DNA of 13,532 bases from Ghiorsea sp. GTDB lineage: Bacteria; Pseudomonadota; Zetaproteobacteria; Mariprofundales; Mariprofundaceae. Both the position numbers and the translations under genes were made by a program. Shown here piece after piece: positions 1 to 7,175 of this stretch; the stretch's first letter is position 1; each line of letters starts with the position of its first letter. The stretch spans positions 1 to 13,532 of the forward strand of contig JALUWH010000117.1 of NCBI GenBank assembly GCA_027019685.1, read 5' to 3'. The notes beneath the pieces were generated by a model, which saw only the letters and a list, made by a program, of their open reading frames with translations, searched no databases and was not told where the DNA came from.

Positions 1-963
1 GTCCCCGACCCACGTTTAAAGCCTTTGATTGATATTGTGAACCCACAAGCTGTACAACATGCTGTAGTTGAGTTTGTTGATATTGCAGGTCTTGTTGCAG
101 GTGCTGCAAGTGGTGAAGGACTGGGTAATAAATTTCTAGGTAATATCCGTGAATGCTCAGCTATTGCGCATGTGGTGCGTTGCTTTGATGATGATAACGT
201 GACCCATGTCAACGATGCCGTCAATCCACTTTCAGATATTGAAACCATTGATACTGAGCTCATGCTTAAAGATATGGAAAGCGTCGAAAAAGCCATGGAA
301 CGCCAACAAAAACTTTCCCGCTCTGGTGGCAATAAAGATGCAGAGAATGCACTTGCTGCAATGAAAGCAGTACTTACTGAACTGGAAGACGGAACAACTG
401 TACGCCGTCAGAAACATGAAGGCTCAGTCTTGGAAATTATTGAACCCTTAAACCTACTCACAGCAAAACCTGTATTGTACGTAGCCAATGTTGATGATGG
501 CTCATTGCCTGATGGCAATGCTTATGTAGACCAAGTGCGTGCATTTGCCAAAGAAGAAGGCGCAGAAGTTGCTGTAGTCTCTGCACAAATTGAATCTGAA
601 CTCATTGAAATGGACGAAGAAGATAAGATGGAATTTTTATCGGATTTGGGTTTAACGGAACCTGGGTTAAATACCGTCATTCGCACAGCATTCAAACTAT
701 TAAAGCTTGCAACCTATTTCACTGCTGGTGTTAAAGAAGTACGCGCATGGACCATTCATGTGGGTGATACAGCACCACAGGCTGCAGGTGTGATTCATAC
801 TGATTTTGAAAAAGGATTTATCCGTGCTGAAGTGATTGCTTATGATGATTTTGTAAGCTTAGGCGGCGAAGCCAAGTGTAAAGAAGCGGGTAAAATGCGT
901 TTAGAGGGTAAAGAGTACATCGTGAAAGATGGTGATATTCTCCACTTCCGCTTTAACGTTTAA
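1..963 (+). CDS. ychF: YchF/OLA1 family ATPase, 5' end outside window
   Basis: A P-loop NTPase of the Obg-related YchF/OLA1 subfamily. The family binds ribosomes, hydrolyses ATP rather than GTP, and is linked to stress and redox responses. The frame is open from base 1 (first residues VPDPRLKPL), so about 44 N-terminal residues, including the P-loop, lie upstream by comparison with the 363-aa E. coli protein. An internal TTG at 25 is not the real start. Visible parts are the G3/switch II region VDIAGLVAGA followed by GEGLGNKFLGNIRE, the coiled-coil insertion rich in Lys and Glu, the G4-like segment YVANVDD (about 478-498), and a complete C-terminal TGS domain (TYFTAGVKEVRAWT, DFEKGFIRAE, YIVKDGDILHFRFNV). 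The family G4 motif is usually NxxE; here the last position is Asp. The stop codon overlaps the stop of the convergent minus-strand gene by 4 nt. Identity is secure. Confidence 0.97.
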   Translation, partial: VPDPRLKPLIDIVNPQAVQHAVVEFVDIAGLVAGAASGEGLGNKFLGNIRECSAIAHVVRCFDDDNVTHVNDAVNPLSDIETIDTELMLKDMESVEKAMERQQKLSRSGGNKDAENALAAMKAVLTELEDGTTVRRQKHEGSVLEIIEPLNLLTAKPVLYVANVDDGSLPDGNAYVDQVRAFAKEEGAEVAVVSAQIESELIEMDEEDKMEFLSDLGLTEPGLNTVIRTAFKLLKLATYFTAGVKEVRAWTIHVGDTAPQAAGVIHTDFEKGFIRAEVIAYDDFVSLGGEAKCKEAGKMRLEGKEYIVKDGDILHFRFNV

Positions 964-1343
964 GCTTCACCCTGCTCATCGTTATTCACTTCCACACGAT
1001 AAGGAACATTTTCCCGTTTCATATAATGCAAACGCGCCAGCACAAAAATGATAGCAAATGAAACTGCTGGCAAAATAAATGATGGTGCAGCAAGGTAAAC
1101 AGGCAAGAAATAAAGCAGTTTGGTGGCTTGTTTCCATGACTCTTCAGATGTTAGGTGTGCAGCAAAAATCCAAGGCAAAGAACCGACCAGTACCGCGAAA
1201 ATAAAAAGTACAGGAAACAACACCGCACGCGCATTTTCGTCAACAATAAATTGACCTACCGCAGCTCGACTAAAGATACTTACCATAATAAATATCGCTA
1301 ACCCAACCAAGCTCAACACAATTGATCCAAACAACCTTTTCAT
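960..1343 (-). CDS. small integral membrane protein of unknown function
   Basis: A 127-aa protein that I do not recognise. It has an N-terminal hydrophobic helix (about residues 5-25), a second (about 41-62) and a long hydrophobic stretch (about 78-104) that could be one or two helices. The last 20 or so residues are hydrophilic and acidic (ends NNDEQGEA). The first helix follows Met-Lys-Arg, so it could be a signal anchor. I chose the ATG at 1343 because a GAGGAG ribosome-binding site lies 9 nt upstream; the longer frame from TTG at 1352 starts directly on that site with no spacing. The gene sits downstream of the glnA terminator on the same strand, so it probably has its own promoter in 1344-1420, although no good -35/-10 pair is obvious there. 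Its 3' end overlaps ychF by 4 nt, tail to tail. Function unknown. Confidence 0.8.
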   Translation of the reverse strand: MKRLFGSIVLSLVGLAIFIMVSIFSRAAVGQFIVDENARAVLFPVLFIFAVLVGSLPWIFAAHLTSEESWKQATKLLYFLPVYLAAPSFILPAVSFAIIFVLARLHYMKRENVPYRVEVNNDEQGEA

Positions 1344-1352
1344 AAAACCCAA

Positions 1353-1358
1353 CTCCTC
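1353..1358 (-). promoter_or_regulatory. ribosome-binding site deciding the start of the membrane protein
   Basis: GAGGAG on the minus strand lies 9 nt before the ATG at 1343. The alternative TTG (1350-1352) abuts the site and is therefore unlikely to be used. Confidence 0.65.
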
Positions 1359-1420
1359 ATCTGACTACGCAGCAAACCTAACCTGCACCTTATAAAACAC
1401 TAGCATATGATTGCATAAAT

Positions 1421-1446
1421 AAAAAAGCCGCCACTTTCGTGACGGC
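1421..1446 (-). terminator. intrinsic terminator of glnA
   Basis: On the minus strand, GCCGTCAC, a GAAA tetraloop and GTGGCGGC form an 8-bp stem with one G-T wobble. Six T follow immediately. It begins about 30 nt past the glnA stop codon and is oriented to end glnA transcription. It also insulates the downstream membrane-protein gene. Confidence 0.93.
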
Positions 1447-1476
1447 CTTTCCCTACCTTAAACTTCCAAGAAGAAG

Positions 1477-2898
1477 TTATACAGAGTAGTACATTTCCAT
1501 TTCAATAGGATGTGGACGCATACGAATCTGTTGTACATCTTCCATTTTCATGTCGATGTAAGCATCAATCATATCATCATCCATCACACCACCGACTTTC
1601 AAGAAGTCACGATCTGCACTTAATGCATCCAAAGCTTGATCTAGGCTAGAGCAAACTGTTGGGATTTTCGCTTCTTCTTCAGGTGACAAGGCATACAAGT
1701 TCATATCTGAAGGTTTACCAGGGTCCAATTTGTTTGCAATGCCATCAAGACCTGCCATCAACAAGGCTGTGAATGCCAAATATGGATTTGCAGAGCAATC
1801 AGGGAAACGCACTTCAATCCTACGTGCTGGATCAGAACCAACCACTGGGATACGAATTGATGCAGAACGGTTACGGTTTGAATACGCAAGCATTACTGGC
1901 GCTTCAAAACCTGGAACCAAACGTTTGTATGAGTTTGTAGACGCATTAGTGAATGCATTCAAAGCGCGCGCATGTTTGATAATGCCACCGATATACCACA
2001 TCGCTTCCTGAGAAAGGTTAGCATAGTCGCCATCTTTGCCCGCGAACAAGTTTTTACCATCTTTCCAAATGGATTGGTGAACATGCATAGCCGTACCGTT
2101 ATCATTAAAGATAGGTTTAGGCATGAAAGTAGCTGTTTTACCATGCGCATCAGCTACATTGTGTACGATATACTTGTACCATTGCGCTTTATCCGCTTGT
2201 TCAATCAACTCACCAAATTTCATTGCCAATTCACATTGACCTGCTGTAGCCACCTCATGGTGATGACATTCCATATGAATACCAACATCAGACATAACCA
2301 AAGACATATCGTTACGCATTTCGTGAAGTGTATCAACTGGTGGTACTGGGAAGTAACCACCTTTTACTTTAGGACGGTGACCAGTGTTTCCGCCTTCATA
2401 ACTTACATTAGAATTCCAAGCCGCTTCTTCTGAATCAATAGTATACCCACAAGAACCCATTTCATTATTGTAACGCATGCCATCAAATACGAAGAACTCT
2501 AGCTCAGGGCCAAAGTACACAGTATCTGCAATACCTGCTGATTTGATATATTTAAGTGCGCGCTGCGCCACTTGGCGAGGACAACGGTTGTAGTCTTCAC
2601 CACTGATTGGGTCAATCACTTGAGAAACCAATACAAGTGTTGAAGCTTCAAAGAATGGATCGATACGTGCGCTTTCTGGGTCTGGAATCAAAGACATATC
2701 TGAGTTGTTGATTTCACACCAGCCTTCAATAGAAGAACCATCAAATGCAAAGCCTTCTACAAAACTATCTTCACTCAACTCATGAATAGGGAATGTTACA
2801 TGCTGCCATTTACCTTTGGTGTCTGTAAAACGTACATCCACAAATTCGCAGTCATTTTCTTCAATAAGGTCAAAGACCTTTTTTATTGCATCGCTCAC
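1477..2898 (-). CDS. glnA: glutamine synthetase, type I (GSI-beta)
   Basis: Catalyses ATP-dependent amidation of glutamate with ammonium to glutamine, the main entry of nitrogen into biosynthesis. The enzyme is a cytoplasmic dodecamer. The 473-aa length matches the family (469 in E. coli). Visible signatures are the N-terminal beta-grasp segment ending in DGSSIEGW (53-60), the metal-binding segment GPELEFFVF (130-138), the ATP-binding loop GKTATFMPKP (253-262), MHVHQS (271-276), NRSASIRIP (343-351) and ARRIEVRFPD (358-367). Tyr402 in MNLYALSPEE aligns with the adenylylated Tyr397 of E. coli, so control by a GlnE-type adenylyltransferase is expected. The start is GTG, with AAGGAG 6 nt upstream; an overlapping out-of-frame ATG runs at once into a stop. 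The gene lies 117 nt after ppx on the same strand and is followed by a strong terminator. No glnL/glnG or glnK is adjacent. Confidence 0.98.
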   Translation of the reverse strand: MSDAIKKVFDLIEENDCEFVDVRFTDTKGKWQHVTFPIHELSEDSFVEGFAFDGSSIEGWCEINNSDMSLIPDPESARIDPFFEASTLVLVSQVIDPISGEDYNRCPRQVAQRALKYIKSAGIADTVYFGPELEFFVFDGMRYNNEMGSCGYTIDSEEAAWNSNVSYEGGNTGHRPKVKGGYFPVPPVDTLHEMRNDMSLVMSDVGIHMECHHHEVATAGQCELAMKFGELIEQADKAQWYKYIVHNVADAHGKTATFMPKPIFNDNGTAMHVHQSIWKDGKNLFAGKDGDYANLSQEAMWYIGGIIKHARALNAFTNASTNSYKRLVPGFEAPVMLAYSNRNRSASIRIPVVGSDPARRIEVRFPDCSANPYLAFTALLMAGLDGIANKLDPGKPSDMNLYALSPEEEAKIPTVCSSLDQALDALSADRDFLKVGGVMDDDMIDAYIDMKMEDVQQIRMRPHPIEMEMYYSV

Positions 2899-3015
2899 AT
2901 CTCTCTCCTTATTTACCTGCTGTTTTAGATAAAAAAACAGGGCGGTTACCCTCTATATTTGCATGAAGGCTAATCTTTACATAAAGCCAAAGCCTACGCA
3001 ATGACAAATCATCAA
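2899..3015 (-). promoter_or_regulatory. glnA leader with two A+T-rich dyads
   Basis: The 117-nt gap between ppx and glnA. It holds AAGGAG (2905-2910, the glnA ribosome-binding site) and two dyads. One is CTGTTTT / AAAACAG (2920-2926 and 2934-2940, 7-nt A+T loop); the other is CTTTA-CA-TAAAG (2975-2986). These could be regulator sites or an RNA hairpin. I looked for a sigma-54 GG-N10-GC element and found none, and I see no convincing sigma-70 pair. Whether glnA has its own promoter is therefore open. Confidence 0.4.
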
Positions 3016-3945
3016 CTATTCAAGCAATAAACCTTCAAGTAAACCAGAATCCACTGAGATTAAAGCATCATAGTTCCAACGTTCAAATAACACATCTATA
3101 ATTGCAACACCTGCAATAATAACATCTTCACGCCCTTTCTCTAAGGCAGGGATAGCCAAGCGTTCTTGATTGCTCATATTTAATAATTGGTCACGCAAAT
3201 GATTAAATCTACTTCTGGTCATCACATAGCCATCAATTTGCTCAGCCTTATACGTTTGCATATCTTGGGCAATAGCAGCCAGAGTTGTTACTGTGCCAGC
3301 CGTGCCAACCAAATATTGTGGCCGTGCAGCACCCTTACCCCAAAAGCTTTCTAGCTTCCCAAGAAAAGGAGTCACAGCTTGCTTCATCTGCCCATAAGTT
3401 TGTTCAACAGGTTGTTGTTGAGCCCATTGTTCAGTCAATCGAACCACACCAAGTTTTAAGCTGTAGCTATCTCTAGCTTGTCCTTGAAAGACGCGAGTAA
3501 ACTCAGTGCTCCCCCCACCAATATCAAACAAACACATCTCATCACCAACTTCACTTGGCAAACCAAGCCTAGCGCCTGCCAATGCCAACTTCGCTTCCTG
3601 TTCACCTGAAATCACTTGAATACATAGACCAAGCTTTGTTTCAACTTCTGCCACAAACATTGAACCATTACTCGCTTCACGAATCGCTGCCGTAGCCACT
3701 GCATAAATATCTGCCGCTACAATGTCGTACTGTTGACATACATCTGTCATTGATGAAAAAACAAGTAATGCACGTTGCATACCCGCATCACTTAACATGC
3801 CTGTTCCTTGTAGCCCTTCGCCTAAACGGGCTATTTTGTGTTCATAATGTATGCGCTGAATAATGGTGTTTGTATCAACTTCAGCAATCAATAAGCGAAT
3901 GGTATTGGAGCCAATATCCAATACTGCTTTGGTCTTAAATGACAT
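3016..3945 (-). CDS. ppx: Ppx/GppA family phosphatase (short form)
   Basis: A member of the ASKHA-fold Ppx/GppA family, which hydrolyses terminal phosphates of inorganic polyphosphate and/or converts pppGpp to ppGpp. At 309 aa it consists of the two actin-like domains only. It lacks the C-terminal HD-type extension of E. coli Ppx (513 aa) and GppA (494 aa), so it resembles the short Aquifex-type enzyme. Visible motifs are the phosphate-1 loop DIGSNTIRLL (10-19), AVATAAIREASN (82-93), ISGEQEAKLA (112-121, holding the family's catalytic Glu), the phosphate-2 loop DIGGGSTEF (141-149) and GTAGTVTTLAA (214-224). The ATG lies inside the end of the upstream carbonic-anhydrase-like gene (11-nt overlap), and its Shine-Dalgarno site is weak, which suggests translational coupling. 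Substrate preference (polyP or pppGpp) cannot be told from sequence. Confidence 0.92.
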   Translation of the reverse strand: MSFKTKAVLDIGSNTIRLLIAEVDTNTIIQRIHYEHKIARLGEGLQGTGMLSDAGMQRALLVFSSMTDVCQQYDIVAADIYAVATAAIREASNGSMFVAEVETKLGLCIQVISGEQEAKLALAGARLGLPSEVGDEMCLFDIGGGSTEFTRVFQGQARDSYSLKLGVVRLTEQWAQQQPVEQTYGQMKQAVTPFLGKLESFWGKGAARPQYLVGTAGTVTTLAAIAQDMQTYKAEQIDGYVMTRSRFNHLRDQLLNMSNQERLAIPALEKGREDVIIAGVAIIDVLFERWNYDALISVDSGLLEGLLLE

Positions 3946-4456
3946 CCGTTACCGTATCACGATGTGCCTTGCTCAACTTTACATAATGTTTTGCTGATTG
4001 TATTAGAAAGTCTTTCTCTTCATCCGTTAATTCGCGGCGCTCACGGGCAGGGCTACCAGCATACAAATAACCACCTTTGAGCACTTTGCCTTCTGGAACA
4101 AGTGAGCCCGCAGCCAAAAAACAGCCTTCTTCCAATACCGCATGATCCATGACAATAGAACCCATACCAACCAAACATAAGTTTTGTACTTCACAGCCAT
4201 GTAACAACACTTTATGCCCTACTGTGACATCATTACCCACCACACAAGGTGCATCACCACTATTATGAATCACTGTATGGTCTTGAATATTTGTACGTTC
4301 ACCAATGGTGATACTATTCACATCACCACGCAACACAGATTGATACCAAATCGAAGTATCTGCGCCTAGTTTTACCCGACCAATCACATCTACATTGGGT
4401 GCCAACCAAGCTGTGGCATCAATGTCTGGTGTATAATCGAGATACGAACGAATCAT
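3935..4456 (-). CDS. gamma-class carbonic anhydrase-like protein (left-handed beta-helix)
   Basis: A 173-aa hexapeptide-repeat protein of the gamma-carbonic-anhydrase / YrdA / PaaY group, expected to be a cytoplasmic trimer with metal at the subunit interface. The three histidines that bind metal in this family are all present: His64 (VIHNS), His81 (VGHK) and His86 (LLHGC). The conserved LRGD (42-45) and NIQD (56-59) are also there. Repeated [LIV]-G-x4 turns fill residues 20-125, and the C-terminal helix begins after GSPARERRELTDEE. It lies 2 nt downstream of the bactofilin stop and overlaps ppx by 11 nt, so it belongs to the same transcript. Intact metal ligands make carbonic anhydrase or related hydrolase activity possible, but many members show little measurable activity. 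The family call is secure; the reaction is inferred. Confidence 0.9.
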   Translation of the reverse strand: MIRSYLDYTPDIDATAWLAPNVDVIGRVKLGADTSIWYQSVLRGDVNSITIGERTNIQDHTVIHNSGDAPCVVGNDVTVGHKVLLHGCEVQNLCLVGMGSIVMDHAVLEEGCFLAAGSLVPEGKVLKGGYLYAGSPARERRELTDEEKDFLIQSAKHYVKLSKAHRDTVTDVI

Positions 4457-4458
4457 TC

Positions 4459-4887
4459 TTATTTTACTTCTATCACTTCTACTTTTTCTTTGGGTTTACG
4501 GGCTTGACCATCCACATCATCAATACGTGCACAACGACCATTAATTGCAGAGCCTTCTTCCAGCATAATGACTTTATACTCCACATCGCCGTTAAGTACA
4601 CCCTTCACACCAATCTTTAAACTGTGACTAGCACAAACATTTCCATTGATATCACCATGCAAAACCAAGTTAGGAACATTCACTTCACCCTTGATAAAGG
4701 CACCTTCGCTAACAATCAATGTACCATCTTTTTCAGACTGAATATTACCTTCAAAACGTCCATCGATGCGCACTGCACCTTCAAAAGATAAATTTCCTGT
4801 AAACACAGAATGTACACCAATCAGTGTATCAATATGTTGTGCTTCTTTCATTGGTTTCACCTGCTTTTGTTCTTTTTTACTAAACAT
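4459..4887 (-). CDS. bactofilin (polymer-forming cytoskeletal protein)
   Basis: A 142-aa bactofilin (DUF583 family). These proteins polymerise without nucleotide into membrane-associated filaments that position cell-wall enzymes, stalks or other local structures. The central right-handed beta-helix covers about residues 18-122, with the typical repeating pattern: TLIGVHSVFTGNLSFEGAVR, then IDGRFEGNI, GTLIVSEGAFIKGEV, LVLHGDINGNV and GSAINGRC. It is flanked by short charged tails: a Lys-rich N-terminus (MFSKKEQKQ), often the membrane-targeting part, and a Lys/Glu-rich C-terminus. It starts 3 nt after the stop of the upstream membrane coiled-coil gene. This pairing, next to argC, is a neighbourhood I have seen in Gammaproteobacteria, and it suggests the two proteins act together. 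Confidence 0.93.
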   Translation of the reverse strand: MFSKKEQKQVKPMKEAQHIDTLIGVHSVFTGNLSFEGAVRIDGRFEGNIQSEKDGTLIVSEGAFIKGEVNVPNLVLHGDINGNVCASHSLKIGVKGVLNGDVEYKVIMLEEGSAINGRCARIDDVDGQARKPKEKVEVIEVK

Positions 4888-4890
4888 ACC

Positions 4891-5574
4891 CTACATCCCT
4901 TGAATCGGTATTGCTTGTTTCAACACTTCTTTCTTACGATAATTGTAAATGACAAGCTCAAGCTTAGTCGGCTTCCACATTTCCTTCCACTCAATTTTTT
5001 TATCCAACACAGCATGTGATTCAAATCGGTAACGCTCAGCATCGTCAAACAATGCCTGCCTATGCCCCTGCTCATCCAAGGCAAATATTTGATAAGTACC
5101 TGTCAAATAACGCGGATAGCTACCGCCTTTCACAAACAAAGCTTGCCATAAAAGCAAGCCATCACCCTGCCAGTCAGCCTTATGCGCAAGAATTTGAATT
5201 CCCTTGCCCTTGCGCTCTTCCAAAATGCTTTTAAACATCTGCAGCTCTTTGGTAAGCCCAAGCACTTCCCGTTCTTGCACTCCTATTTGTTCTTGCGAAC
5301 TATCAAGTTGCTCATCTTTTAACGCATTTACCGTATTCGCATCGGCAAGCTTCCTCTGCAGCTCTTGATTTTGCCGCTTCAACTTTAAATTTTCTGGAAT
5401 CATTTCTTTGATACTATGAAAAGGTGCAAACCACGCACCAAGTGCAAACGGCACAACCATCAACAATGCCAAAAAAAGCAACACTGTAATACTGCGCACA
5501 TAAAAGTTTCGCGCAGGTTTACCACCATGCGCATCCATGACAACAACTTGTCTTGATTTAAACCAAAATGACAT
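4891..5574 (-). CDS. membrane-anchored coiled-coil protein, DUF6776-like
   Basis: A 227-aa protein with a short cytoplasmic N-terminus, one transmembrane helix (about 27-49), a heptad-like Leu/Gln/Glu-rich coiled coil (about 60-120, from IPENLKLKRQNQELQRKL onward), and a C-terminal globular domain rich in Trp and Tyr (WQALFVKG, YLTGTYQIFALDEQG, LELVIYNYRK). The layout matches the uncharacterised DUF6776 family that is commonly encoded between argC and a bactofilin. The frame also allows a TTG start at 5598, overlapping argC by 10 nt. I prefer the ATG at 5574, because TTG has no Shine-Dalgarno site and the extra eight residues add nothing recognisable; neither start has a strong site. Probable role, by context only: a membrane or periplasmic partner of the bactofilin scaffold. 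Confidence 0.78.
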   Translation of the reverse strand: MSFWFKSRQVVVMDAHGGKPARNFYVRSITVLLFLALLMVVPFALGAWFAPFHSIKEMIPENLKLKRQNQELQRKLADANTVNALKDEQLDSSQEQIGVQEREVLGLTKELQMFKSILEERKGKGIQILAHKADWQGDGLLLWQALFVKGGSYPRYLTGTYQIFALDEQGHRQALFDDAERYRFESHAVLDKKIEWKEMWKPTKLELVIYNYRKKEVLKQAIPIQGM

Positions 5575-5588
5575 CAGCTCATAAACCG

Positions 5589-6620
5589 TTAAGGCCAACT
5601 GGCATTGACTGCCAACCCCATAGTCTCATCCATGCCAAACATTACATTAGCATTTTGAATCGCTTGCCCTGATGCACCTTTCAACAAGTTATCAATGCAG
5701 CTCACGACCACAGCTTCTGTTTCACTCAACACTGCCACACCAATTTCACACCTATTACTCCCCTTCACTGCACCTGTAGAAGGCATTAAACCCAAAGGAA
5801 GCACGCGAACGAACGGTTCATTCTTATAAGTATCAGATAAAATACTGTGCCACTGCTCACTATTTTTGCCTGATAAATGAATGGTACTCAACATACCTCT
5901 TGTCATAGGAATAATATGTGGCACAAAACGAACATGCACATCTTGCCCAGAATAAGCTTTAGACCACTCTTCCATTTCCCAAGCATGCCTATGTTTGGGT
6001 AAACCATACGCAGCCAAACTTTCATTGATTTCACAATACAATAAACCTGTTTTGGCGGCACGCCCCGCACCTGATGTGCCAGACTTGGCATCAATAATAA
6101 TCGATTGTGTATCAATAATATTTGCCTTGAGCAACGGCAACAATGGCAGCAATACAGATGTGGGATAACAGCCAGGGTTTGCCACAAGTTTTGTTTGAGC
6201 CACATCTTTCCTTGCATGTTCGGTTAAACCATAAACACAGTCACTTAATAATTCAGGATAGGGATGAGGTAGACCATAAGCTTGTTCGTAGTTATTCGTA
6301 TCAGGGTGCCTAAAGTCAGCACTTAAATCGACAACCTTTTTACCAGCATCCAATGCTTTTTTAACACTACTTGCTGCTGCTGCATGCGGAAGCGCTGTAA
6401 ACACAAGTTGCACTTCATCAGGAATAATATCGTCTGCTTTAGCCAAGGTCATGGTCGCACTTTGACTTACAATACCAGGTAACACTTCCGATACCTTTTT
6501 CCCAGCTTGGCTAAAAGCTGCCAAATGTTTAATCTCAAATTCAGGGTGTGCATCCAGTAAACGGATAAGTTCAGCCCCCGTGTAACCTGTTGCACCAAGA
6601 ATGGCTACTGCAATGCTCAT
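5589..6620 (-). CDS. argC: N-acetyl-gamma-glutamyl-phosphate reductase
   Basis: Third step of arginine biosynthesis: NADPH-dependent reductive dephosphorylation of N-acetylglutamyl-5-phosphate to the semialdehyde, in the cytoplasm. The 343-aa length is that of the common type 1 ArgC. Visible are the Rossmann dinucleotide loop GATGYTGAELIRLL (9-22), LPHAAA (77-82), DLSADFR (98-104), the catalytic Cys151 in NPGCYPTS (148-155), GTSGAGR (181-187), the conserved KHRH (209-212) carrying the catalytic His, FVPHIIPMTRGM (232-243) and NLLKGASGQAIQN (311-323). The ATG has an excellent AAGGAGG 5 nt upstream (6626-6632). It is the first gene of the minus-strand block, and no other arg gene is adjacent. 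Its 3' end nearly meets the start of the coiled-coil protein gene. The promoter should lie in 6633-6702; I see A+T-rich sequence but no clean pair. Confidence 0.97.
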   Translation of the reverse strand: MSIAVAILGATGYTGAELIRLLDAHPEFEIKHLAAFSQAGKKVSEVLPGIVSQSATMTLAKADDIIPDEVQLVFTALPHAAAASSVKKALDAGKKVVDLSADFRHPDTNNYEQAYGLPHPYPELLSDCVYGLTEHARKDVAQTKLVANPGCYPTSVLLPLLPLLKANIIDTQSIIIDAKSGTSGAGRAAKTGLLYCEINESLAAYGLPKHRHAWEMEEWSKAYSGQDVHVRFVPHIIPMTRGMLSTIHLSGKNSEQWHSILSDTYKNEPFVRVLPLGLMPSTGAVKGSNRCEIGVAVLSETEAVVVSCIDNLLKGASGQAIQNANVMFGMDETMGLAVNASWP

Positions 6621-6702
6621 CCTACCCTCCTTAATCTACCAGCAGGGCAAACTTAACACGCCCTTTTATAAATATCACTACCCAACAAACATACGAAAAA
6701 GC

Positions 6703-6732
6703 AAAAAAAAGGGAGAGCAAATGCTCTCCCTT
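6703..6732 (-). terminator. intrinsic terminator of rplM-rpsI
   Basis: On the minus strand, AAGGGAGAGC, loop ATTT and GCTCTCCCTT form a perfect 10-bp stem. The stem ends in a run of T that continues for several bases. It begins about 20 nt after the rpsI stop and separates the ribosomal operon from argC. Confidence 0.96.
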
Positions 6733-6753
6733 GAATCTTGAACCAAAAACGAA

Positions 6754-7146
6754 TTAACGTTTTGAGAACTGCGGTGCGCGACGTGCTTTTTTCAAGCCGT
6801 ACTTCTTACGTTCTACAACACGCGCATCACGTGTTAGGTAACCTTTTTCTTTAAGTTGAGGGCGAAGACCACCATCATACTCAAGCAATGCACGAGCAAT
6901 ACCATGACGAATCGCACCAGCTTGACCAGAAACACCGCCGCCCTGAACATTCACACGAATATCCAAACGGTCAGTAAGACCAACAAGTGCTAGTGGGCGC
7001 AAGGCTTCTTGGCGAATGATTTCGATTGGGAAATAGTTTTCCATATCGCGACCATTGATGCTAATTTGACCACTGCCTGCTTTAATCATTACACGAGCAA
7101 TACTGCGCTTGCGTCGTCCTGTTCCACGGTACATATCATCTGCCAT
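6754..7146 (-). CDS. rpsI: 30S ribosomal protein S9
   Basis: A small-subunit protein of the ribosomal head whose C-terminal tail reaches the P-site tRNA anticodon stem-loop. The 130-aa length equals that of E. coli S9. The N-terminal GTGRRKRSIARV (8-19), the family signature GGGVSGQAGAIRHGIARAL (69-87), RDARVVERKKYGLKKARRAPQ (about 106-126) and the tail ending SKR are all present. The ATG has AGG 8 nt upstream in a 29-nt gap after rplM, the usual L13-S9 operon arrangement. A strong terminator follows. Confidence 0.98.
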   Translation of the reverse strand: MADDMYRGTGRRKRSIARVMIKAGSGQISINGRDMENYFPIEIIRQEALRPLALVGLTDRLDIRVNVQGGGVSGQAGAIRHGIARALLEYDGGLRPQLKEKGYLTRDARVVERKKYGLKKARRAPQFSKR

Positions 7147-7175
7147 TGTCTTTACCTATTCTTCCAATAATTCTT

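Noticed and set aside
1972..2433. 153-codon plus-strand open frame opposite glnA
   Set aside because: It lies fully antisense to a strongly conserved gene, its translation is rich in Phe, His and Ile without recognisable motifs, and it is explained by codon bias on the other strand.
2920..2940. CTGTTTT/AAAACAG dyad as an intrinsic terminator of ppx
   Set aside because: The stem is A+T-rich and the T-run is in its loop, not after it, on the minus strand.
5575..5598. TTG start for the coiled-coil protein, overlapping argC
   Set aside because: No Shine-Dalgarno site precedes it, and an ATG eight codons later keeps the whole protein. The choice is not certain.
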